A stretch of 64,000 nucleotides of DNA, from contig NVUR01000003.1 of assembly GCA_002401965.1 (NCBI GenBank), positions 1 to 64,000 of the forward strand, given 5' to 3'. Positions 42,781 to 53,275 of the stretch are shown one piece after another. Position 1 is the stretch's first letter. The number at the start of each line of letters is the position of its first letter. Origin of the DNA: Alphaproteobacteria bacterium (GTDB lineage Bacteria > Pseudomonadota > Alphaproteobacteria > Micavibrionales > Micavibrionaceae). The position numbers were made by a program, and so were the translations under genes. Under the pieces are notes generated by a model that saw only the letters and a program-made list of their open reading frames with translations, was not told where the DNA came from and did not search any database.

Positions 42781-44217
42781 TTACGGTGTTAGCTTTTTTG
42801 GCTTATCGTAGAAAACAGTGTTTTTGTTATCCGTGTATATATGCCCTGACTTATAATCGTTTTCATGACGATACATATATATTGTATTGGCATTTATGAT
42901 ATTGCTTTCATCCCATAATTTGTATTTCTCACCGACAATGTGACGTGAAACATGCGGGAAAACTGAACGCAAAGTATTATCAATATTGCGGGTGAACTGA
43001 TTGTTAAAGTGGGGCGATAAAATCATGTTCGTTATTAAAACGGCATTGTCCTTTAAATGCGCTTTGATCTGTAGGAAAAATTCTTGTGTGACAAGATGTT
43101 CTGGTATGCTGGCGCCACCTAAATAAGCATCAATAAAGATAACATCATATTTTTTATCTGTATCATTTAAGAAAGCACGCGCAGGAAGGGGAACGAATTT
43201 TTTATTCTCACCGATAGGCTCTTTTAGAATATATTGTTCGGCAATGTCTTTCAAATCTTTGTTGATATCAACATAAGTGTATAGATTATTTGAATCATTA
43301 TGACCGAAAGTAAATCCGCCAGAGCCAATAACAAGAACTTCGCGCGGAGGGATCGCGCCAGCAATAGGGGCGATTGCAACGCGCTCGACGAACTCTATAT
43401 AGTTAAATTTCTCACCAGCATCATTATATTGAGAAGAATAATTCCCGTTGATTTTCAAAAGGCGATTATCATTCTTTAGAGTTCCTGCGGCAATCAGGCT
43501 GTATTGGTTGTTTTTTACGATATGGTCTTTTCTTAACAGCCCGTTAGAGTTCAGCCCCATCGCGAGAAGGGCAATCACCACACTATATATGACGGCGATT
43601 GATTTTTTATTTTTGCTCAACATAATTACCAAAATGGCAAGCAAGACGAAATTCAGGCTGACTGTATGATGAACGCCAATCGTTGACATTAAAACCAGAG
43701 TTGAAAGTATCGCACCAAGGAATGACCCAACGGTAGAGAAAAACAGCATTTTTCCGGTGATTTGCGATAGCTTTTCTTTGGAGAAAAAGTTACTGACCAG
43801 CGGGACTGTTTGCCCCAATAAATAAACGGGTAAAACCAAAAACAGGGCAGAATACACAAAAGTTTGCGCTAGCCTGTCTTCAATACCGATTTGTGGCAAC
43901 CAGACAAAAAACACTTTCATATATTTATAAGACATACCGATTAATAAAACTGTTGAAGCAATGAGTATATTGAGGATTAATTTTTTACGTACGGAAACAT
44001 GGTGTCCCAATATTTTTCTTGCTTTAAATTGCCCGCCATATTGATAGCCAAAAGCCAAGGGCATAAGAACTGCGGCAATAATAATAGAAACGGTATCTGT
44101 TCCACTGCCGACATAGGGGATCGTTTGGCGTATGGCTAATAGCTCTGTCGCAAGGACGATATATCCTTCTATAATAATAATGATGAAAAGCAGTAATGTG
44201 TGGTTTATTATTTTCAT
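42781..44217 (-). CDS. membrane-bound spermidine-synthase-like protein, copy 2
   Basis: 478 residues from the ATG at 44217 (a TTG five codons earlier is less likely). Same plan as its neighbour: membrane helices to about 220, then V-I-G-S-G-G-F-T-F-G-H-N-D, Y-V-D-I-N and Y-D-V-I-F-I-D-A-Y-L-G-G. Both copies share A-I-R-Q-T-I-P and E-H-L-V-T-Q-E-F-F. It is separated from copy 1 by 24 bases and is likely the first gene of the minus-strand set. Substrate not established. Confidence 0.82.
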   Translation of the reverse strand: MKIINHTLLLFIIIIIEGYIVLATELLAIRQTIPYVGSGTDTVSIIIAAVLMPLAFGYQYGGQFKARKILGHHVSVRKKLILNILIASTVLLIGMSYKYMKVFFVWLPQIGIEDRLAQTFVYSALFLVLPVYLLGQTVPLVSNFFSKEKLSQITGKMLFFSTVGSFLGAILSTLVLMSTIGVHHTVSLNFVLLAILVIMLSKNKKSIAVIYSVVIALLAMGLNSNGLLRKDHIVKNNQYSLIAAGTLKNDNRLLKINGNYSSQYNDAGEKFNYIEFVERVAIAPIAGAIPPREVLVIGSGGFTFGHNDSNNLYTYVDINKDLKDIAEQYILKEPIGENKKFVPLPARAFLNDTDKKYDVIFIDAYLGGASIPEHLVTQEFFLQIKAHLKDNAVLITNMILSPHFNNQFTRNIDNTLRSVFPHVSRHIVGEKYKLWDESNIINANTIYMYRHENDYKSGHIYTDNKNTVFYDKPKKLTP

Positions 44218-44315
44218 GAAACCGATGTCCAATTTATTCTTAAAATATATTCAAGTTATAAGGCGTGTAGTATAGTATGTTTCTTTTTGAAAATTAAAGT
44301 GCTAAAAATATTTTT

Positions 44316-45140
44316 ATGATTAAAGTTTTGCCCAAAGAATTAACATCGTATGATTTGCTAAAGGCTTTGGCGATTATACTTATGGTTATAGACCATGTAG
44401 GGCATCATTTCTATCCTGATGAAATGTGGTTTCGAATCTTGGGACGTTTATGTGTTCCGATATGGTTTTTTCTGGTGGGCTATGCCAAAACAACTGAATT
44501 GCCGAGGCGTCTTTGGATTGGTGGTTTGATTGTTACGGCCTCTGCGATTGTTACGGGGCAGTTTTTGTTACCGCTTAACATCCTGTTCAGTATTCTTGTT
44601 GTTCGATTTGCGCGTCAAACCTTGGTCAGGCATAGTCTCCATTCGCCTGATGCGTTGCGAGGTATGTATCTTATCCTTCTGTTTTTGACGTTTCCTACGG
44701 CTATTCTTTTTGAATATGGAACGATTTCTATGCTGTTTGTGTTGATGGGCTATATTGTACGTAACAAAGAAGAGGTCTATGAAAGGGTGGAGGCGCAATA
44801 TGTGAAAATATTTATTGCGGTTTCTTTCTTGTCTTTCTTCTTTATAGAGGGGGTTAACCTTCCTGCTGTTTCTTCTGTACAGGCTTTGGTTATGTTCTTT
44901 GGTTTTGTGGGGATTGGGCTTACACTTTGGAATTTTCGTGCTGTTGTTTATGTTGATGCGGCGCATCACATGGCACCCTCACTTATTAAGGTCATACAAT
45001 TCATGGGGCGTAGAACGTTGGAAATCTATGTTGTTCATATTGTAGTATTTCGCGCTGTTTGTATGGTCTTATACCCAGATAAGTACGGATTTATGGCATG
45101 GCATTTTGTGCCCTCCAGTTTAATCCAGATGTTTATGTGA
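44316..45140 (+). CDS. TraX-family multi-spanning membrane protein
   Basis: 274 residues with seven to nine hydrophobic segments. The start S-Y-D-L-L-K-A-L-A-I-I-L-M-V-I-D-H-V-G and R-I-L-G-R-L-C-V-P-I-W-F-F-L-V-G-Y are hallmarks of TraX, named for pilin N-acetylation in the F plasmid and related to acyltransferase-3 proteins. No conjugation genes are nearby, so a chromosomal acyltransferase role is more likely. It is divergent from the spermidine-synthase-like genes. Confidence 0.8.
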   Translation: MIKVLPKELTSYDLLKALAIILMVIDHVGHHFYPDEMWFRILGRLCVPIWFFLVGYAKTTELPRRLWIGGLIVTASAIVTGQFLLPLNILFSILVVRFARQTLVRHSLHSPDALRGMYLILLFLTFPTAILFEYGTISMLFVLMGYIVRNKEEVYERVEAQYVKIFIAVSFLSFFFIEGVNLPAVSSVQALVMFFGFVGIGLTLWNFRAVVYVDAAHHMAPSLIKVIQFMGRRTLEIYVVHIVVFRAVCMVLYPDKYGFMAWHFVPSSLIQMFM

Positions 45141-45274
45141 TAGACGATCGTGCTTTGTTTGAAAAAAAATGCAAAAGGCATGCTCTTGATACTTGTCAGG
45201 GTGAGGTTGGTGTGCTAATTCTCCCATCAGCGTTTTATATGTGAAAAATGAAACCGTGATTATTAGTGTAAAGA

Positions 45275-45280
45275 AAAGGG
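45275..45280 (+). promoter_or_regulatory. Shine-Dalgarno for the TTG start of atpH
   Basis: AAAGGG lies 9 bases before a TTG at 45290. The next ATG in frame is deep inside the conserved delta-subunit N-terminus, so TTG is the start. Confidence 0.7.
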
Positions 45281-45289
45281 ACTAGAAAT

Positions 45290-45898
45290 TTGACATCGTC
45301 TTCCTCAGAATCTTCGGAGCCAATCTCTTCTGTCGTGCTGACACGCTACGCCGGTGCCCTTATCGATTTGGCGGAAAAGGGTAAGTCTGTATCCAAAGTC
45401 CAAAAAGATTTTCGTGATATTGAAGCGATGATTGAGAGTTCTCCTGAGCTTGGTCGTGTTATTTCCTCTCCGTTGGTTAGCCAGCAAAAACAAGAAAAAA
45501 TAATTAATGATATTGCGGCAAAAGCAAAATTACAAAAACTGACAAAAAACTTTCTTGGCGTTCTTGTGCAGAACCGTCGTTTGAATACTCTTGTCGGGGT
45601 TATTAAAGTGTATCATAAGTTAGTGTCTGCGCGCTCTGGCGAGGTTTCTGTGCGTGTGCAAACCGCGCACAAGCTGACCGCGACACAAGAAAAAGATTTT
45701 CAAAAGAAAATATCCAGTGCAATTGGCTCCAATGTTTTGGTTGAAGCTGTTGTCGCACCGGAAATACTCGGTGGCATGGTTATCACAATCGGATCTTACA
45801 TGATTGATGATTCTGTCCGTCGTAAGCTGGAACGTCTGGGTTCAGCACTTAAAAAAGGTTCAAATCAAAATACAGTTAACTTGAAAGAGGTCGTATAA
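45290..45898 (+). CDS. atpH: ATP synthase F1 delta subunit
   Basis: 202 residues from a TTG start. Typical OSCP/delta features: [10 protein letters not shown] near the N-terminus, [11 protein letters not shown] in the middle and [19 protein letters not shown] near the end. The first ~18 residues are Ser/Glu-rich, slightly longer than usual. It opens the F1 operon; its stop overlaps the atpA ATG (TAATG). F0 genes are not in this window, as is usual in alphaproteobacteria. Confidence 0.94.
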   Translation: MTSSSSESSEPISSVVLTRYAGALIDLAEKGKSVSKVQKDFRDIEAMIESSPELGRVISSPLVSQQKQEKIINDIAAKAKLQKLTKNFLGVLVQNRRLNTLVGVIKVYHKLVSARSGEVSVRVQTAHKLTATQEKDFQKKISSAIGSNVLVEAVVAPEILGGMVITIGSYMIDDSVRRKLERLGSALKKGSNQNTVNLKEVV

Positions 45899-47445
45899 TG
45901 GAAATTCGTGCAGCAGAAATTTCAGATATTTTAAAGAAACAAATCGCAGATTTCGGCGCGCAAGCCGATGTTGCGGAAATTGGACAGGTATTGTCTATTG
46001 GTGACGGTGTTGCCCGCGTTTATGGTCTTGATAATGTTCAAGCGGGTGAAATGGTTGAATTTGCCAGTGGCGTTAAAGGCATGGCGTTGAACCTTGAAGC
46101 TGATAATGTCGGTGTTGTGCTGTTCGGTAGTGACAGCGAAATCAAAGAAGGTGACATTGTTCGCCGTACAGGCCAAATCGTTGAAGTTCCAATCGGACCA
46201 GAGCTATTGGGTCGTGTTGTTGATCCTTTGGGTAATCCGATTGATGGTAAAGGCCCGATCAAGGCAAAAGCATCTAGTCGTATCGAGGTGAAAGCCCCGG
46301 GTATTATTCCACGTAAATCTGTGCATGAGCCAATGCAAACAGGTCTGAAGGCGATTGACGCTCTTGTGCCGATTGGCCGTGGTCAACGTGAATTGATTAT
46401 TGGTGACCGTCAAACAGGTAAGACTGCGGTTGCTGTTGATGCGATTATCAACCAAAGAACAATCAATGCTTCTGATAACAAGAGCGAGCATATGTATTGC
46501 ATATATGTTTCAATCGGTCAGAAGCGCTCAACTGTTGCTCAGTTGGTTAAGGAATTGGAAGAGCAAGGCGCGATGGAATATTCTATCATTGTTGCTGCGA
46601 CAGCCTCTGATCCTGCGCCTCTACAGTTTTTGGCACCATATGCCGGTTCTGCGATGGGTGAGTATTTCCGTGATAATGGTATGCATGCTTTGTTGGTTCT
46701 TGATGATTTGTCCAAGCAAGCTGTGGCGTATCGTCAAATGTCATTGCTTCTTCGTCGTCCTCCGGGTCGTGAAGCATATCCGGGTGACGTTTTTTATATT
46801 CATTCCCGCTTGTTAGAGCGTTCTTGTAAGTTATCAGATGAACATGGCGGCGGGTCTATGACTGCGCTTCCTATTATCGAAACGCAAGGTGGCGATATTT
46901 CCGCTTATATTCCGACAAATGTGATTTCGATTACGGATGGTCAGATTTTCCTTGAGACAGGTTTGTTCTTTAAAGGTATTCGCCCGGCGATTGATGTCGG
47001 TGCGTCTGTGTCTCGTGTTGGTTCTGCCGCGCAAATTAAAGCGATGAAACAGGTTTCAGGTACAATTAAATTGGACTTGGCGCAATATCGTGAAATGGAA
47101 GCGTTCGCACAGTTTGCGTCCGATCTTGATGCTTCAACGCAGAAGCTATTGGCACGTGGTGCGCGTTTGACATTGCTTCTTAAGCAACCACAATACAAGC
47201 CTTTGGCGGTTGAAGAGCAGGTCGCGGTTATTTATGCGGGTACAAATGGATATCTTGATGATATTGCTTTGGATCAAGTCGAAGTGTATGAACAGCGTTT
47301 GCTTGATAGCCTTCGTAGTGCAGGTACAGAAATTCTTGCAAAAATCCGCGAAGAGAAGAAATTGGATGATGATATCGAGAGTAGCTTAAAAGCGTTCCTT
47401 GGTGACTTTACGAAATCGTTCTCTGTTGTGAAAGAGGCTGCATAA
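45898..47445 (+). CDS. atpA: ATP synthase F1 alpha subunit
   Basis: 515 residues. Walker [10 protein letters not shown] at about 169-177, N-terminal beta barrel beginning M-E-I-R-A-A-E-I-S, and [14 protein letters not shown] near 363. Non-catalytic nucleotide-binding subunit of F1. Coupled to atpH by a stop/start overlap and 3 bases from atpG. Confidence 0.98.
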   Translation: MEIRAAEISDILKKQIADFGAQADVAEIGQVLSIGDGVARVYGLDNVQAGEMVEFASGVKGMALNLEADNVGVVLFGSDSEIKEGDIVRRTGQIVEVPIGPELLGRVVDPLGNPIDGKGPIKAKASSRIEVKAPGIIPRKSVHEPMQTGLKAIDALVPIGRGQRELIIGDRQTGKTAVAVDAIINQRTINASDNKSEHMYCIYVSIGQKRSTVAQLVKELEEQGAMEYSIIVAATASDPAPLQFLAPYAGSAMGEYFRDNGMHALLVLDDLSKQAVAYRQMSLLLRRPPGREAYPGDVFYIHSRLLERSCKLSDEHGGGSMTALPIIETQGGDISAYIPTNVISITDGQIFLETGLFFKGIRPAIDVGASVSRVGSAAQIKAMKQVSGTIKLDLAQYREMEAFAQFASDLDASTQKLLARGARLTLLLKQPQYKPLAVEEQVAVIYAGTNGYLDDIALDQVEVYEQRLLDSLRSAGTEILAKIREEKKLDDDIESSLKAFLGDFTKSFSVVKEAA

Positions 47446-47448
47446 AAC

Positions 47449-48360
47449 ATGCCAAATCTAAGAGATTATCGCGACCGTATCAAATCGGTTAAATCGACAA
47501 GAAAGATTACGTCTGCCATGAAAATGGTGGCGGCGTCTAAACTGCGTCGTGCACAGGAACAAGCCGAGGCGTCACAGCCTTATGCACGTTCTATGGCGGG
47601 TATGCTTTCGCGTCTTTCTGCTAATGTTGTTATTAATGCGGCCAGTCCGAAATTACTTGCCGGTACGGGCGCGGATCAAAAGCACCTGATTATTGTGGTG
47701 ACGGCAGATCGCGGCCTTTGTGGCGGTTTTAATACGAATGCGGTTAAGGAAGCTCGCCGGAAGATTTATGCCCTTGAAAAACAGGGTAGGGATGTTTCCA
47801 TCGTTTGTGTCGGGCGTAAAGGGTATGACCTGCTTGTGCGTGAATTTAGCGATAAAATTATTCATTCATTTAAAGATGTCTTTGGTAAAAAAGGCGTTGA
47901 ATATACGGAAGCGCATAAGATTTGTGAATTTGTTTTGGCACGTTTTGAGGCCGAAGAATTCGATATTTGTAGCTTGGTTTACAATGATTTCCGTTCGATC
48001 CTTGTTCAAGAGCCATCATCATTGCAGTTGATACCGTTTCAAGCGGTTGATGATAATGCAGAAGATGACACGGACGATAAGGATGCTGAAGCGTCTGGAA
48101 TTAAATCTCCTTATAGTTTTGAGCCGACAGAAGAAGAAATTTTGGCGAAATTGTTGCCGCGTAACTTGGGCGTGCAAATTTTCCGCTCTATGTTGGATAG
48201 TGCCGCGGGTGAACAAGCCGCTCGGATGACGGCGATGGATAATGCAACGCGTAATGCAGGTGATATGATTAATGATTTAACCCTTCGATATAACCGTGCG
48301 CGTCAGGCTTATATTACGAAAGAGTTGATCGAAATTATTTCCGGTGCGGAAGCAGTTTAA
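47449..48360 (+). CDS. atpG: ATP synthase F1 gamma subunit
   Basis: 303 residues. N-terminal helix with [22 protein letters not shown] and C-terminal helix with [14 protein letters not shown]. The central shaft subunit. An acidic insert ([14 protein letters not shown]) near 200 is typical of some alphaproteobacteria. Two phosphatase genes separate it from atpD. Confidence 0.96.
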   Translation: MPNLRDYRDRIKSVKSTRKITSAMKMVAASKLRRAQEQAEASQPYARSMAGMLSRLSANVVINAASPKLLAGTGADQKHLIIVVTADRGLCGGFNTNAVKEARRKIYALEKQGRDVSIVCVGRKGYDLLVREFSDKIIHSFKDVFGKKGVEYTEAHKICEFVLARFEAEEFDICSLVYNDFRSILVQEPSSLQLIPFQAVDDNAEDDTDDKDAEASGIKSPYSFEPTEEEILAKLLPRNLGVQIFRSMLDSAAGEQAARMTAMDNATRNAGDMINDLTLRYNRARQAYITKELIEIISGAEAV

Positions 48361-48383
48361 AACAGGTTTTTTGAGATATTAAT

Positions 48384-49220
48384 ATGAGATCTATTTCAGG
48401 ACATAAAGAGAATTATCTTCGCATCTATGGCGTTATGGTGCTTTTGTGCCTGATGCTCTTTGTCACTGTACCTGCCGTTGCTGAGGCTGAAAATACTCAG
48501 TTTAACGATGTTAGATACCCTGCACACAAGTGGGGTGATAAAATTATGTCTGTTTTTGATTCTGGTCCTATGATTTTAAGTAGGGATGATAGCTTTGATG
48601 TCGCGATGCCTCCTGCCAACGACTCCCAAGTCACAAAAGATGAATTGGCTTTTCTAAAGGGGCTGGAAACCAATGCACGCGATGATGATACTATTTCACG
48701 TATAAATTTTGAAAATGTCGCGCGTAATGCTCAAGAGTTTTTTGTTCAAGAGGGTTTGATAAGCGCTGTTGATTATAAAACACTTGAATTTCTTGAGCTT
48801 GTTAACAACGATCATCGATACTTCATTTTGGAGCGTAAAAAACATTTTTCGCGTGCACGTCCTTCTCAGCTTGATGAAGGTCTTGTTCGTGTTGTTGAAA
48901 ACCCTGCATATGCAGGGTACCCGTCGGGGCCTGCATCGCAATCCTATATGATTTATTTGGTTTTATCAGATTTTGACCCTGAGAATGCTGAACTTTATAA
49001 ACAGCTTGCTATTGATGTCGCGCATCGTCGTGAGATAGCTGGTGTTAATTATCCTAGTGATAGTGCGGCAGGGCGACAGCTTGCCGTGGATGTTTTGGTG
49101 CGTTTGCGTGAAATGCCTATCCTTGAAGCAAAATATCAAGATACAAAATTATCCTATATTAAACCTGATTTTTCTGCCAAGGTGGCGATAAGAACAAAAG
49201 ATCAGAAAATGGCAGAATAA
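48384..49220 (+). CDS. PAP2/class A acid phosphatase-like protein lacking catalytic histidines
   Basis: 278 residues with a signal peptide (about 1-35). The class A acid phosphatase frame is clear: K152-x6-R159-P160, then P-S-G-P at 180-183 where P-S-G-H is expected, then R216-x5-N222-x3-D226 where R-x5-H-x3-D is expected. The two key histidines, the proton donor and the phospho-acceptor, are Pro183 and Asn222. It is therefore probably inactive as a phosphatase. It lies between atpG and an intact paralogue. Confidence 0.85.
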   Translation: MRSISGHKENYLRIYGVMVLLCLMLFVTVPAVAEAENTQFNDVRYPAHKWGDKIMSVFDSGPMILSRDDSFDVAMPPANDSQVTKDELAFLKGLETNARDDDTISRINFENVARNAQEFFVQEGLISAVDYKTLEFLELVNNDHRYFILERKKHFSRARPSQLDEGLVRVVENPAYAGYPSGPASQSYMIYLVLSDFDPENAELYKQLAIDVAHRREIAGVNYPSDSAAGRQLAVDVLVRLREMPILEAKYQDTKLSYIKPDFSAKVAIRTKDQKMAE

Positions 49221-49275
49221 TAGAATTGGTTTTTTATAATTGAAACATATTTTTAGTCATAGAGAGAAACTAGAG

Positions 49276-50109
49276 ATGGTAAAGTGTAAGGAAATATCAG
49301 GAAGAATGTTACAGTTATTATGTGCTGTAGTGTTGTTTGCTGTGACGTCTTTATCCTCGATAGCTGATGAGGGAGAGCTTAATGTTATTCGCTTCCCGAT
49401 ACATATGTGGGATAAAGCGTTGCTTGATATTATTGATATCGGACCGCTTATCCTCTCTCGGGATGAAGAAATTGTTATGCAGCCACATCCAGAAAATGAT
49501 AGTGATATCACAAAAAAGGAACTGGAGTATCTTCTTCATATTGCACAAACAGAGCGTTCTGAAGATAATATTAGACGCATAAATTACGAGAATGGTGATG
49601 TGCGTGTATTCGATATTTTTAAACGTGAGGGCTTGATCCCTGATAATAATTATAAGGTTCTTAATCTGTTAGAAATGGTTGATAATGATTATTTGTATTT
49701 CACACTTTTCTTTAAGAAACATTTTTCGCGCCCACGTCCATCACAATTATCGGAAATTGTGACGGGCACTCTGTTGGACTTGGTTATTGAAAATCCACAT
49801 CATGCTGCGTATCCATCGGGACATTCCGGTCAGACTTATATTGTTGCATTGGTTCTGGCCGATCTGGATCCCAAAAATGCAGATGTATATAAGCAGTTTT
49901 CTATAGACGTAGCGCATCGCCGTGAAATTTCTGGTGTTCATTACCCCAGTGATAGTGAAGCAGGGCGGCAGTTGGCACGTGATGTTTATGCTACCCTTAA
50001 GAAAATACCAGCTTTTAATAAAAAGCTAGACGATGTAAAAGAGGCTTTTATTAAGCCGAGTAAAGATGTAATCACAGCGGTTAATGAGTTTAAAAGATAT
50101 TATGAATAA
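49276..50109 (+). CDS. periplasmic class A acid phosphatase (PAP2 family)
   Basis: 277 residues from the ATG at 49276 (a TTG at 49240 is possible). Signal peptide about 1-30. Full motif set: K147-x6-R154-P155, P-S-G-H at 180-183 and R216-x5-H222-x3-D226. Removes phosphate from monoesters through a phosphohistidine. Strongly similar to the preceding gene except that both histidines are present. Located between atpG and atpD, 51 bases before atpD. Natural substrate unknown. Confidence 0.88.
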   Translation: MVKCKEISGRMLQLLCAVVLFAVTSLSSIADEGELNVIRFPIHMWDKALLDIIDIGPLILSRDEEIVMQPHPENDSDITKKELEYLLHIAQTERSEDNIRRINYENGDVRVFDIFKREGLIPDNNYKVLNLLEMVDNDYLYFTLFFKKHFSRPRPSQLSEIVTGTLLDLVIENPHHAAYPSGHSGQTYIVALVLADLDPKNADVYKQFSIDVAHRREISGVHYPSDSEAGRQLARDVYATLKKIPAFNKKLDDVKEAFIKPSKDVITAVNEFKRYYE

Positions 50110-51597
<1,488 letters not shown>

Positions 51598-51618
51598 TTA
51601 TAGGACGTAAGTGATGTT

Positions 51619-52122
51619 ATGAACAGAATGCTATTGTTACTTATGGGTATAATTCTTTGCACGTGCTTTTTTAGTGAAGCGCGTGCGGATGCTCAAGTTG
51701 ATTCTGTTTTGGGTTCTTGGCATACGTTTAAGGATAGTGAGCATTTAAAGTCTGATTATGTTTTATTTGAAACTCTTGAATATCCTGACAAAAAAGCATA
51801 TGTCCTTGAATATGAAACGCCCGAGGGTAAAACTAAAAGGCTATATCGGTATTTGTTTGTCGATTTTGACGATAATTTTCTCTATGAGATATCATTTGGT
51901 ACGTATGATTTTACAACCAAGGTGGATCAAGAAATGGGTAATATAGGAGACGATGAGCGTCTTTATCATCTTGATGTGTATTGTCCAGATCGTGAGGACG
52001 ATAATGGTGTTCCTATGTGGGGCAGTCATACAACGCTTGGATTTTTCAGTGTTCCGATGGAATTAGAGAAATTAACAAAAACGATTTATGATAAAGAAAA
52101 AGGTCAAATACGCTGTAAATAG
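51619..52122 (+). CDS. unknown secreted protein between atpD and atpC
   Basis: 167 residues with a signal peptide (about 1-23, A-R-A-D-A). The mature part is acidic and beta-rich with three aromatic strands (for example R-L-Y-R-Y-L-F-V-D-F), and two C-terminal cysteines. No family recognised. The gene is 21 bases after atpD and 23 before atpC on the same strand, so it is part of the operon transcript. Confidence 0.7.
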   Translation: MNRMLLLLMGIILCTCFFSEARADAQVDSVLGSWHTFKDSEHLKSDYVLFETLEYPDKKAYVLEYETPEGKTKRLYRYLFVDFDDNFLYEISFGTYDFTTKVDQEMGNIGDDERLYHLDVYCPDREDDNGVPMWGSHTTLGFFSVPMELEKLTKTIYDKEKGQIRCK

Positions 52123-52145
52123 CGTTGAATTAAAGGTATAAAAAT

Positions 52146-52562
52146 ATGGCAAATGCACAAACAATCAATTTCGAACTGGTATCACCTGAAGCTAAGCTGG
52201 TGTCAGAGCCGATGTATCTGGTGGAAGTGCCGGGTGATGACGGTGCGTTTGGCGTTGCGGTGGGGCATTGTTCTTTGGTGTCTTCTTTGCGTGCGGGCGT
52301 TGTGCGTTTGCATAAGGAACAAGGTACAAGTAATGTTCGTGAAATCTTTATCGCAGGTGGTTTTGCCGATGTAACAGCCGAGAGCTGTACCATTTTGGCG
52401 GAAGAGGCTATTGATGTGAAGGATTTGAACAAGGAAAGCCTTGAGCAACACCTCTCTGATTTGGCAGAAGATCTTGGGATGTCTGAAGAAGCAGAAGACA
52501 AGGCGCGTGTGCAGGCTAAAATTACTCTGACACAGGCTAAACTAAACGCTGTTTCTGTTTAA
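52146..52562 (+). CDS. atpC: ATP synthase F1 epsilon subunit
   Basis: 138 residues. N-terminal beta sandwich with F-E-L-V-S-P-E-A-K-L and V-P-G-D-D-G-A-F-G-V, G-G-F-A-D-V in the middle, then a C-terminal helical pair. The last gene of the F1 operon, closely convergent with the OmpA-like lipoprotein gene. Confidence 0.94.
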   Translation: MANAQTINFELVSPEAKLVSEPMYLVEVPGDDGAFGVAVGHCSLVSSLRAGVVRLHKEQGTSNVREIFIAGGFADVTAESCTILAEEAIDVKDLNKESLEQHLSDLAEDLGMSEEAEDKARVQAKITLTQAKLNAVSV

Positions 52563-52577
52563 TTTTATTCTGATTTA

Positions 52578-53174
52578 TTATGGCGCGGGGTCTGGTTCTT
52601 CTGACCATAAGTTGAGAAATTGGAACATGTTACCGTTGTCACTATCTGGGTTATTTTGTTGGCCATGTTCATGCGGTTGGTCGTATGTTGGGTTTAGTAC
52701 AATGCTTGCACGGCGCACTTGATCTGGCGTATTTCCGAATTCTTTGCTCAGTGGTGTGCAATTCTCACCATTTCCGTATAAATCCATAAATTGCTCTTGT
52801 GGAACATAACGTTCCATAAGGGCATCTCTAACAGCGCCCATGCGGCGATAAGATAAAGCGAAGTTATCCTTGCTTTTGTCGGTGCTGCTGCATCCTATAA
52901 TCTCGAACGTGTCACCACTTTTAACGAGGTAGTCGGCAACGTCCCATAAATGCTGGTCATGTTCTGACCCTAAATCATCTTCATTGATGTTAAAAAAGAA
53001 TGTTAGTGCGGGTGGCTCGCGTTTGATTGTACCCATAACTTCTTCAGTTGCAGGGGAGGACATTATTTGCGGTTCTTTTTCGATTTTTTCTTCGCCGTTC
53101 GAGGCAAAACATCCCGTAAGAACTATTGTAATAGCTAATGCAGATGCGGCATTTGCAAAACTTTTTTCTGGCAT
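52578..53174 (-). CDS. OmpA-domain lipoprotein
   Basis: 198 residues from ATG 53174 (a TTG two codons upstream is less likely). Lipobox L-T-G-C with C22, then a low-complexity linker. An OmpA-like domain (about 60-165) shows F-F-F-N-I-N-E-D-D near the start, D-K-S-K-D-N-F-A-L-S-Y-R-R in the middle and R-R-A-S-I-V-L near the end, as in Pal-like peptidoglycan-binding lipoproteins. The fold is divergent and shorter than classical Pal. Regulatory signals not seen. Confidence 0.75.
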   Translation of the reverse strand: MPEKSFANAASALAITIVLTGCFASNGEEKIEKEPQIMSSPATEEVMGTIKREPPALTFFFNINEDDLGSEHDQHLWDVADYLVKSGDTFEIIGCSSTDKSKDNFALSYRRMGAVRDALMERYVPQEQFMDLYGNGENCTPLSKEFGNTPDQVRRASIVLNPTYDQPHEHGQQNNPDSDNGNMFQFLNLWSEEPDPAP

Positions 53175-53275
53175 AATCAATAGCGCTCTATCATCAAATG
53201 AAGTGACTAGTTCAAAGTACAGAGTTTTTGTTTTTATGTCAAACTAAAATATACCGAAAGTTTGTGCGAGAATGA

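Noticed and set aside
44316..45140. Conjugative element marked by TraX
   Set aside because: No other transfer genes nearby, and TraX-like proteins are common on chromosomes without conjugation.
45141..45289. atpH promoter
   Set aside because: TTGTCA at 45193 with a 17-base spacer gives only a poor -10, so no promoter is claimed.
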